Origin: Tetrapyrgos nigripes
Taxonomy: Eukaryota > Basidiomycota > Agaricomycetes > Agaricales > Campanellaceae
Direction of reading: 5' to 3'
Assembly: GCA_013368315.1 (NCBI GenBank)
Contig: JAACJM010000062.1
Span: 310,001 to 374,000 of the forward strand
Length of the DNA: 64,000 nucleotides
In this document: piece by piece, positions 54,372 to 64,000 of the stretch
Layout: the number at the start of each line of letters is the position of its first letter
Numbering within the stretch: position 1 is the stretch's first letter
The notes under the pieces: model-generated
Database searches by the model: none
Seen by the model: the letters and a program-made list of their open reading frames with translations, nothing else
Told to the model about the DNA's origin: nothing
Made by a program: the position numbers and the translations under genes

Positions 54372-56267
54372 ATGACCACCTCTCTCGATCACCTCAAGCA
54401 AACTGGAACTGCCGTCGTCTCCGACTCTGGTGACTTCGAAAGTGAGTTGTCTGTCTTTTCTTTCATGAAAGGACTGACCGTGATGATGTCGTTTCATATA
54501 GTCATCGATGTCTACAAACCACAGGTGAAGAGCTGTTTTTTTGAGTAGAGGCATGGAGGAAGTCAAACTCATACGGAACGGTACATAGGACGCTACCACC
54601 AACCCCTCATTAATCTTAGCAGCTGCAGGCAAACCCGGCTACACGCGTCTCATCGAGGCCGCCGTCTCCTATGCAAAATCCAAGGGTGGAAGTCTGGACA
54701 ACCAAGCAAACGCTGCTCTAGACCGACTTGTGCGTTTTTCTTTCGTATTCTTGGTTAACGATACGACGATGTGCATCTCTTTCCTCGACTACAGTTGATT
54801 GAGTTCGGCAAGGAGATCCTCGCTATCATTCCAGGCCGTGTTTCTACCGAGGTTGATGCACGATTGTCCTTTAACAAGGAGGCTACCAAGGCTAAGGTGT
54901 GTATGCCTATGCTTGAAGCTATTTTACTCACTCATCCTCGTTCCCCAGGCCAAGGAACTCATCGCCCTCTACGAGTCTGTCGGTATCAAAAAGGAACGTG
55001 TGCTTATTAAGATCGCCTCAACATGGGAAGGTATCCAAGCTGCCCGGGAACTCGAACGTGACGACGGCATCCACTGCAATCTCACCCTCCTCTTCGGATT
55101 TGGACAGGGTGTTGCTTGTGCCGAGGCCGGTGTTACTTTGATCTCACCTTTCGTCGGACGTGTGAGTCACTAATATTTCTTCACTATATCCGCTATATGC
55201 GTTGGATTCTTTGACCTGTGTTCCTGACTTAAGCTTCTATTGACGTTCCTGACTTCTACTATTGACAGATTCTCGACTGGTACAAGAAGACAACAGGAAA
55301 GAACTACGAGGGTGACGAAGACCCTGGTGTCCAATCCGTCAAGAGGATTTACAGCTACTACAAGCAACATGGGTACAAGACTATTGTGATGGGTGCTTCG
55401 TTCCGTAACGTATGTTTGCTGCCTTTTTTCTTTCTTCCTTCCATCATGTTCTGTTCTGTTCTGTTCGTCTTCGTCCTTCCTTGACCCTCAAACCTTTCTG
55501 TCGTTTCGACTACCTTTCTTTCCTTCTCGTGACCGACATGTTGTACTCTGGACTTGGACCGCTACCGCACACGTCGCCTGTCGCTCCTTTGTAGCCCGAT
55601 GACCAAGCGACCTGTTGGTGGTCCTTACAGGACTACCACCAACAGGACGCGCGGATTCCAGGCTAGCTCCTTCGCAGGTTGCAGATTGCGGGTTGCGGGT
55701 TGCGGTCGGTCGGCCGACGTCATGTATTTACGCATTACACATTTGACGAAAATACCGCAGAGCTATGACATGTGCTAACATCTGCTAACATATACCCCTT
55801 TCCTTTTTCCTTCCAAACATCCCTTTACATCGAATTTTCCTACAGGTCGGTGAAATCAAAGCCCTCGCTGGAATCGACTTCCTCACCATCTCTCCCTCTC
55901 TCCTCGAGGAGCTCAAGAAATCCACGGAACCTGTGCCCAAGAAACTTGATGCTCAAGCTGGTATGTCGTCTTTCTTTCTTTCAAGTTACCTCCTTTACCT
56001 CCTCGTGTATTTATCCTTCTTCCCTCATCCTTTCTTTTTTCGCTTTGACTGTTTTACTATCTGACTGCTAATCCCTACATCACATCCATCACAGCCGCCA
56101 AAGCCGACCCTGTCTCCAAAGTCAGCTTCATCGACAACGAGCCCGAGTTCCGCTGGACTCTGCTCCAAGACCAAATGGCGTTTGATAAGCTCCATGAGGG
56201 TATTAAAAAGTTTGCTGAGGATGGAGAGGCACTTAGGAAGGTGCTTAAGGAGAAGTTGGGTGCTTGA
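54372..56267 (+). CDS. TAL1: Transaldolase, copy B
   Basis: Exons mirror copy A exactly in length: 54372-54441, 54502-54524, 54589-54729, 54795-54896, 54949-55161, 55269-55409, 55846-55960 and 56095-56267; 325 residues. The DATTNPS signature, the active-site lysine segment and the C-terminal part are all kept. Substitutions are mild (for example [10 protein letters not shown] for [10 protein letters not shown]). Intron 6 has grown to 436 bp and holds a perfect 12-bp inverted repeat (CCTGTTGGTGGT at 55611 and its complement ending at 55646). The unchanged frame implies selection or a recent origin. Confidence 0.95.
55611..55646. repeat. Perfect 12-bp hairpin inside intron 6 of transaldolase B
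   Basis: CCTGTTGGTGGT and ACCACCAACAGG are separated by 12 bases. It occurs only in copy B, within about 190 bp of extra intron sequence, so it is part of a later insertion. Confidence 0.65.
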
Positions 56268-57810
56268 GCGAGAGCGAAACCAAAACCAAAACGTTGCTTG
56301 AGTTGAGTTGAAAGCGAAGGCTTTAAGCGACGACTCTTTGACTCTTTGAAGCGACTGCTTTGTTTGATGCTTGCCTTATCAATAGACGTTATGTACAAGA
56401 TTCAAGTACTTACTATGTAGGAAGGATTCAGAAGGAGAAGGAGGAAGTTTGTTATAGAACTTTACTTTGCCTCAGACCCCAAGGCGACTGGGTTGGAACG
56501 GGATTTCGGACCTCGTTGACGCGTCCGGACGCGTCTTGCTGTTCTCCAGCTCCGTGCCTCTGCATCGTCCCCCTCGCCTTCTCTCAGTTCTTTCAAGCTT
56601 CGGTTTCTTCTCAATCTCAGCTTCAGGCCTTCAAGCAACAACTTTCTCTTGAAGACTCTGTACACATGACAATGGCAATCCCTCAGTCACTGTGTAGGCA
56701 GCGGCCACTGGCCCATCAACGTCTTGCACTGGCTGGCATTTGTTTCACACGAGTAGCCCTGCTGAAATGAGAACTTGAAGAGTCTATTCAACGTATTCAA
56801 ACCCCGTCCCGAGCCAAGTCTCGTTTGCTAGCGCGACCTTTTGATTTCCTTCAACTTCCAACCACGATTCCCGTTTTTCACCGTGACTGTCAGAATGCTA
56901 TAGTATTGTATCAAACTTACCTCGCCCTTTCCCGCGGCCAACGATGGAAGTATCTGTTTTCGTACAGATTCACAGAATTGTGTCTGATGACTCTTTAGAA
57001 CCCTAAGTCTCTTCTAGGTGGACAGCGCACTATTGAGGGTGTGACCTGTGGTGGTGTTGCATTAAACTGTCCTCGAACTTCGATGAGACGCTCTATTCCC
57101 CGACCTATATACAGTACATAGGCTGGAGGTTTTGGCCGAGGGTGAGATCTCAGCGGGACAGGATCGACGTTTTCATTGGCAGCTACCCTTACGATTTCGG
57201 AAATACGGCAAATCATTCCAACTATGGGTTCTGCTTTCTTACTAGTTTAGGTGAGCAATATGTCCTTGCTTTTGTCTTATTTTTTGCAGCTTGCTGACTT
57301 TGGCGGGATGTGTCCTATACCATGATATCATACCGACGTCAACCAGGTCCGAACCGAAGACACCAATGAAGAACAGTGTTTGCTCATCTTAATCTCGTAA
57401 ATGCGGAAGGAAGACATGGAGTGGAGTTGACATGTCTAATTTCTGAGTGTTGTAGTTGTATCCTCGCGTAGTATATAACAAGCAAGAAGAGTTTGAAATG
57501 GAGGCTTTTTCTCCGAATCGCCCTCGGTTCAAGCCATTTACCGGTGCTTCACAATCCGTCTCTAAAACACCAAGCTACCTTTGGACCCATATCTATCCAT
57601 CTATCTACTCATTCTTCTTGGTAGCTGGTTGAAAGAGCGGGGTCCAAAACTTGGAAACGTTTTGTGTGAGTAAAGCTTGATACAATTCTAACTCGGCTAA
57701 CGTCTTTGGCTCACTTCAAACATCATGCATGATGGACAGGCACCGTCTTATCATTCTCCGACTACCTCAAAAGGAAGAGGTCATCCTGACCGTTCTGCTC
57801 TGTGACCCAG
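56268..57810. other. 3' flank of transaldolase B and promoter region of the ArAE/FUSC gene
   Basis: Up to about 57030 this matches the 3' flank of copy A (the end of the tandem unit). The remaining about 780 bp carry no recognised gene and lead into the next promoter. Confidence 0.5.
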
Positions 57811-60800
57811 ATGGCGACCCTCGAGAAGACTTCGTCCAGAGATAAGACATCTCTCGAGACGGATAACAACAAAGTCGAACACGATAAGGCTACACCCTCC
57901 CTAGGCTCTTCCAAGGACTCCCAGACACCCAAAGGAGCCTCAGCAACGAAGGAAACCACTTCCAGCTCATCTCCTAACGCCACTGCCAATGGTTCTACGT
58001 CCCAAAACGACCCATCCAAATCCCTTTTCACGAAATTGACATCCGCCCTTCCTCCATGGGTAACAACAAACCTCCAAAATCCTCGCTCACTCAAAACGTG
58101 GTTGAGATGTTGGTTAGCTGCTTGGGTTGGGATCGTTATCTTTCTACCACACAAATCGTTGAATACGTTGGGTGCTTCGTGCGTGTCATTGTTTTCAACT
58201 TTTCTCCGAGTATATGCGCGCATATACTGACCTTTTTGCTCTTGTTGCAATATTGCTTTACAGTGCATTCTTCTCAATGCTTTCTGCCTTCTTCCTACCT
58301 CCCAATATACCAGTTCAATTATTTGTATTCGTGAGTCGGCCGGTTCATCCATCGATTTTTTTTGTTCTCTCAAGCTAATCATACGCATATATGCGCCTTC
58401 TAACAGATGATATCCACCATGCTCATCGGTATTCTCTTGGGTTGGGGAGTCGGAGCTGCAGCTATGCGTGCGGCTAGTGCAGTTCGTAGTCAAGCTTTGC
58501 TTCAAGCTGCCACTTTGCAACTTCAACAAAGGTGCGTATATATGCGCTTCTTTTCGTCCGTTTTTGCGAATTAGTTGGCTCATGCAAGTAAAATAAAGCA
58601 TCCAATCCAATCCCGCGTTACAAGCCAACCCGTCTTTCGCTCAGACAGATGCAGTTTTTCATGGGCTGTTTCTTGATACTCGGTGCGTCTCATCTCGTCT
58701 CTCCACGACGCGTTCTCACTCCGCTGTCGCTTCTCTTTCTCCGGCTGCTTCTCTAGGTCTTCTGTCATGTTCGGTGCATTCCTAGGAGTCGGTGTCTTCT
58801 TTTTCGGACTTATCAGAGCGTATGCCCCAAAGTTGACGATTCTGAGTATTTTCGGTACCATTGCTGTTGATATCTTCTGCGTAAGCCTTCCGTCTTCCTC
58901 ACTTTCCACTCTTCTCTCTTCTCACCCTCATTCCTTCCCATCCCATCTATATCATACAGTCAATCGGCCCACTCTTCCCAGCCCCCCAATACAACCTCCT
59001 CCGTTCTCTCCTCATCTCCTCCACATGCTACTGCGCTGTCGGTCTCATCCTCACCATCTTCGTCTTTCCCGAATCGATGTCTCATTCCGCGTTAAGGACG
59101 TTCTCGGATCAACTGAGGAGAGCAAAAGCGTTGATTGAGATCCAGGATGAGGTTCTTAAGAGTAAGCCGGAGGAGTTGGGGAGAGGGACGGTGTTGGGGA
59201 TGAAGATAGAGGGGATGAGGGCGGGGTTGGTTGGGGTGCAGACGCAGTGTGGGTTTTTCTTCTTTTCTTTTCGCTTTCTTTTCGCTTTTTGGTGCATATG
59301 GGATGAAAGAAAGATGGCTGAATTGTTTGTTCGTTTTTATTTTCTACGCATACACAGTATCGACTACGGCAGGATTTATGTCTCTGGAGTTTAGCTGGGG
59401 AAAATGGAATAGCGATGATGTCAAAGACTTGTTGGATCCCATGTCTTCTTTGATTGCTCGAGTTGGTGCGTTTGTTTCATTTTCTCTCTTGGCCAACTTT
59501 TTGCCTGACATTTTACATTCTCTGACCAGCCGGCCTCCAAAGCTTCAGCAGACTTGTCGGTCAAACACCCGTCATTCAAGGCAAGCAACCTGACTCCGTG
59601 GACACCAACACCAGCACCAACACCAACACCAACACCAATGCCGACGCCAACCCCGCCAACGCATCCTCTCCCTCACAAGGAGCTCAAGGCGGTCTCAAAA
59701 AAGCTCTCAAAAACGATACCTACCTCGTCGACCAAGTCAACAAAATCAACGCTACCCTCGAATCCACCTACAACTGCCGCATCATCGACCTCCTCCCCAT
59801 CATCTCCAAAGCCTCTCTCCACCTCCGCGAAGCCTGCGTCTACGGTTGCAACTGTACAATCAAAAAACTCGAAAACATCAATAAACACCGATGGACTAAA
59901 AACCCAGATCAAGATGGTTCTTTAGTAAGAGAAATGGATGGGTCGATTGAAAAGTTGAGAGGCGTATTAAACGAGTTTAGAGAGACGCATAGGTTGTTGG
60001 TGTTGGAGCCTTTTATGCCTATGTTGCAAAGGACCTTTTCATCAGAGGATGAGGAAGAACAGGAGGAGTTGGCGATTTCGTTACCGTTAAGGTCTCTGTA
60101 TATTTCGTACGTCTTTTGTACGAATTTGGTTGCGGTGACGGAAGCGTTGTTGAGGTTGATGGAGTTGATGAGGGCGACGGTGGCGAAGAGAAGGGTGAAT
60201 AGGTTGTGGGCGCCCAAGGGATTGAGAGCGTTGTGGAAGTTGTTCACGGTGAGGGGGGATGAGAATGATAGGGCGGCGTTGGGAGATGAGACGTTGCCCA
60301 AGGGTGACGAGACTGGGGAGCTTGAGGATAGGTTGTATCGTGAGTGCCTTTCTATGTGTTTGGATTGGGTTGGAGGAAGACGATGCTGATTGGTAACTGG
60401 TTGGTTTGTTCAGGAAGAGACCCAGATAGTAGAGCCCCAACCAACTTTATGCAAAAGGTCATGAATAGTACGCATGGGTTGTATCATTGGACGAAAACTG
60501 CTGAAGCAAAAGTATGGTGTTTTTCTCGTTTTTGATGCGGTACTCATAGATTGCCTTGTGTTCTAGTTCACCCTCAAGTTTACTGTGGCTAGCGTTGCGC
60601 TATGGGTTCCTGCAGTCGTCCATCGGACAGCACATTTCTACTACGTGGAGCGAGGCTTTTGGTGGGTCTCTAGTTATCTCTCCCTTTCTAGCCTTGAACA
60701 CGTATCATCTCAGGGCGCTAATCATGCTTCAAACAACGATGAACATCTACGCCGCTGATCAAATTTACAATCTCGTCACCCGTTTGGTGGGTACATTCGT

Positions 60801-62328
60801 TGGGCTGTGTTTTGGTCTTGTTGCTTGGTATATGGGTGGGTATGAGCACCTTGAGTGCTATGGTCCTTTCCTTCCCTGAAGATGTATCTGACGTGTGCGT
60901 CTCTATAGGTAATGGGCTTGGTAATGGAAACCCCTATGGCGCAGCTGCAGCAACGGGTTTTGTCATGGTTCCTATGACTTTCATCCGTATTTTTGCACCC
61001 ATTCAGTATTTGCCAGGTGTAATCTTGACATGTGTACGTTCTTAGGCCTTCGTCGCGTAGTGACGTCATCACTGACTATTTGCTGTCTAGGTCACAACTG
61101 CCCTCATTGTTGGATATTCCTGGGTAGACGGCAACTTGCCTCAGTATTCTTCACCTGGTGAGCAGGCTCTCCTGTCAAGCAACTTTCTGGTTGTCTGAAA
61201 TGTTTGCCTTTGTCAGGTATCGGTTGGAATATCGCGTGGAAGCGATTTACCCTTGTTGTCATCGGTATGACCTTTTCGCCATTCATCTAATTTCCACTAC
61301 TCATGCAAGAGTCCTACAGGCTCAGCTGCTTCCTTCATCATGATGATGCTACCACCAACGTCTGGTCGCAAAGCCGTCCGATTACGCAACGCATCCATCA
61401 TCTCCCAGCTTGCAGACCTTTACGGTTTCCTCATTTCGACTTGGATCTCCACGGATTCTCTTAAGGAAGGCGATTCCTCATCTGACGAGGATTTACCAGC
61501 GGCAGACACTCATGTAAACTCGAGGTGGTTGGCAGAATTCCGAAAGAGGCTGCTCGACATTGCAGGCGCTGTTACTGCGACCAGGTCATTAACTGCTATC
61601 GCCACATGGGAAGGTAGCATCAGAGGCAAATGGCCAGTGAAAGAGTACATGGCTTTACTCGATGTGGAGGCTGAAATGATAACTGCTCTGGCGCAGGTAT
61701 GTAGTTGACCCTTCCTCTAACTAGGCTAACTGCGCTAATACATCTTACTTCATGATCAGCTTGGCGGAGCACTAACCCATATGGATGACGAGTGGAGGGT
61801 ACAATTCCTGCATAGCACTCGAGCGCTTAATCCGAATTTTGTGCGTTTCTCCCCACCTTAAAGCCTATTTCGCTGTGCTGGCAACTGATCAAGTTGAAAT
61901 ACAGATAACCGACGTGATGGCAGTCTTCTCTTTGATTTCGCAGTCGCTTCGCACTGCTGAACCGCTACACGCTGTCCTTCCACAAAGCCTCGTTGGTCGG
62001 CTCATGTACCATAGCCATAGCCATCATCATATGCATGCCCGTTCCCATTCGGAAGGTACAGACTCAAAGCACAGTTCTGTATCTTTAGATCATGTAGCCT
62101 CTATCGACTACATGTTTTATGCAGCCGGAGTTGTGGCCATGTTTCAGTTGCTTCAGGTATGTTCAGTGCTAGCCAGGAAAGCATAGAGTAATTTGACTAA
62201 TGTACCCTTTTTTCCTCTAGTCTTTGGACGAGCTTCATCGGCTGACGAAAGAGCTGTGCGGTGAGGTACCTTTGAGGGGATTCACAGATTGGAGAGATCA
62301 GTTTGAGCGTTCGCATACCCGGGTATGA
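57811..62328 (+). CDS. Large ArAE/FUSC-like membrane protein (ER-transporter 6TM / BRE4-type)
   Basis: Eighteen exons close in phase to 1115 residues: 57811-58178, 58264-58330, 58407-58531, 58599-58682, 58757-58880, 58960-59248, 59358-59465, 59530-60339, 60414-60511, 60567-60661, 60714-60835, 60909-61033, 61091-61157, 61217-61264, 61320-61696, 61760-61840, 61905-62156 and 62221-62328. After a Ser/Thr-rich N-terminus come helices of the N-terminal 6TM unit: WLAAWVGIVIFL, FFSMLSAFFLPPNIP, MLIGILLGWGVG, FGAFLGVGVFFFGLIRAYAP. A long cytosolic region follows, with an Asn/Thr repeat (TNTNTNTN) and acidic parts. A second TM block has FYYVERGFWALIMLQTT, RLVGTFVGLCFG, and IGWNIAWKRF. The family (aromatic-acid-exporter or fusaric-acid-resistance-like, including brefeldin-A-sensitivity BRE4) is thought to export organic acids or drugs; the real substrate is unknown. 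Confidence 0.88.
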
Positions 62329-62425
62329 GGCCAGAATCGTGGTTTTAGGTAGCGAGAGTAAAATGTTACGGTGTTATACGCTAATCTATGACCGTCTTGT
62401 AACGATATAGGATATAACATGGCTA

Positions 62426-64000
62426 CTACTTGTATTCTTCTATGACCGAGCGCGGGGTCAAATATTCACCAATGGACACGTAGGGTTCATTGATTCTGGA
62501 AACATGAGTTAACAGTGCTCTCAATGACGTGGTATAACTCACCCAAAGGCCGACGGCCCACCAGTCTTCAGCCCTACCTCAGTCGTCCACAACGGCGAGC
62601 CTGCAAGGGCAATGACGGTTACTCGAAGACCGTAAGAGTCTGATGAAGATATAGCACATTAGAGGTCGGAAACAGCATCGGACTGGCCAAGAGTACGTAC
62701 ACATCTGGGTACCTAGATGAGATCCACTTTGCGAATCAAGGACGGTGATCAGATCCGGTACAATTGCTGCGACTCGTCGTGATCCATCAGGCTTCTCTAT
62801 ATAGGCGACAAGGTTCTCGTTCTGGAATGGGATAACCATTATGTCGGCTGCATCTTCTTCGGATACAGCACTAGATGAAACGTCTTCGAGCTCGTCATCG
62901 AACAACCGGGCAATGCGGACCTCGCCCCAGGTGAAGCCAGCGCGGACTTCCTAGAAGCAGAGAGAAAGATCTCAGTTGGGCATGCATATACATCACCATA
63001 GTAAGACGACCAAACCCGATTAACGTTGGTAATTTTCCCGATGAACAGGCAAGCACCTGTTTGCAACTTGAGGATTTCCGCGGGAATGGCTTTAAAGTCA
63101 CTAATAGTCTGTTGAATCTCGGGACCGACGGAGAAATAATCATATCCTCTCACTTCTTTTGACGACACATGGCAACAGCCCTCCCTATCCTCCACGCTTG
63201 ACTATGACATCGCGGAACCCCATAATCCCGAGCATCTCGTAGATGAAGAGGTGGTCCACATAATGAAGCAGAGGAGCCCATTTCGGTTGTGACCGTCCTC
63301 ATCAAGGACTCTACATAGAAATCGTTCTTGGCCTTGGATAGAATCTGGCAAAATAACGTCAGCACAGGTATTGCAAGTTTGTGACGATTAAGCTGACTCA
63401 CAACTATGTTTCCGTCTCCATCATGTAGAGAGCAGGGGCTTAGACTTGAGTGGCTGTCAGATTACTACTAGTCATGAACACGCAAGACCCTTACGCGTTG
63501 GGGCGATTGTACACGGCTATTGATAGTTCAGCGTTAATGAGAATGGGTACTCGGCTATACAGACAACATACCAGGTATGATCTGGTGCAGAAGGGGGTAC
63601 GCTACAATTTGGTTCAATGAATGAACTGAGTCATTGCGAATACGTGTGCTTACCTCGTCCCATCAAGTCGCCGTCCAGGGCAGGTATACCATACACTCTG
63701 TGGAGCAAAGGCATTCGATTTCCGGAATTTTGATAGCCTGAATACTATGACTCACGGAGCAGTCAACAGAGATTTCATTCCATTACCGCCTCCAATTTCG
63801 TCGCTGCATAGAATCATCAATCATCACACATCACGATGCACCCAGCATTCATTCTAGTGACAAACATACCAAACTGTCGCCCACAACTTCTTAGCGCCGA
63901 GGAAACCAGCTAATTCTTTGCCCGCAGCCATGATAGGCGCGCCTCCCATGATGCGCTCAGAACTGACTGAAGGGGATCCCATTTCTAACCCCCGAACGAC
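62426..64000 (-). CDS. DUF917 (S-methyl-thiohydantoin desulfurase-like) protein, C-terminal part, runs off the right edge
   Basis: Exons read leftward from the window edge. Visible pieces are IMGGAPIMAAGKELAGFLGAK..., then DEIGGGNGMKSLLTAP, YGIPALDGDLMGRA, SLHDGDGNIV, AKNDFYVESLMR with the Met-Gly-Ser segment, YGVPRCHSQAWRIGRAVAMC, ILKLQTGACLFIGKI, FTWGEVRIARLFDDE with PDLITVLD, then YGLRVTVIALAGSPLW and GGPSAFGINEPYV, ending at TAG 62426-62428. These are DUF917 landmarks; the family is related to metal-dependent hydantoin-type hydrolases. Most splice sites fit, but the join after CRQKK (about 63150) did not close in phase, so that exon border is uncertain. Its stop lies 97 bp from the stop of the convergent ArAE/FUSC gene. 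Confidence 0.75.

Noticed and set aside
57762..58628. 288-codon open frame on the minus strand
   Set aside because: It is antisense to exons 1-3 of the ArAE/FUSC gene, whose spliced frame and TM helices are far more convincing.

Overview
This window looks like nuclear DNA of a filamentous basidiomycete, most likely Agaricomycotina. Most genes are cut by many short introns (about 50-70 bp, GT..AG), and the families fit: TLC-domain protein, DUF6534 multi-spanning proteins, an F-box/LRR protein, a delta-9 desaturase fused to cytochrome b5, a long ArAE/FUSC-type transporter and a DUF917 protein. No rRNA, tRNA, CRISPR or prokaryotic operon structure was found. Gene models were spliced by hand; where exon phases are stated to close, they were checked by counting.

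Layout. 1-1133: 5' end of a Copia retrotransposon on the minus strand (LTR, leader, gag). 2058-2657: non-autonomous hAT element. 2696-3820: frameshifted acetate-transporter-like gene. 3932-10020: two copies of a TLC-domain gene; copy A (4169-5461) is dead and CpG-depleted, copy B (8487-9814) is intact; a Mutator-like MITE lies between them. 13676-15495: MFS sugar transporter. 16493-17678: 5'-truncated LINE with target duplication. 17861-19594: F-box/LRR protein. 20041-21036: unknown membrane protein. 21990-23094: atypical SDR. 24168-26465: acyl-CoA desaturase with micro-exons. 26466-32578: gene-poor, with a foldback repeat, a solo LTR and a Ser-rich repeated unknown locus.

32579-50775 is a cluster rebuilt by duplication and transposons. 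Two DUF6534 genes (one broken) are followed by an epoxide-hydrolase-like gene and an SDR remnant. The stretch DUF6534 3' end - hydrolase - SDR was then tandemly duplicated. The second copy was split by a 7.7-kb insertion (40142-47840) holding a DIRS-type tyrosine-recombinase retroelement. Within that element about 1.47 kb, carrying the RT C-terminus, RNase H and recombinase N-terminus, is inverted.

51818-56267: two tandem intact transaldolase genes (pentose phosphate pathway); the repeat unit begins exactly at the start codon. 57811-62328: 18-exon, 1115-residue ArAE/FUSC-like membrane protein, convergent with a DUF917 gene that runs off the right edge. Metabolic genes (sugar uptake, transaldolase, desaturase, hydrolase, SDR) are neighbours by location; nothing visible shows that they form one pathway. 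The most unusual structures are the internally inverted DIRS element, the promoter-splitting insertion, the CpG decay of one duplicate, and the desaturase micro-exons that supply His-box residues.
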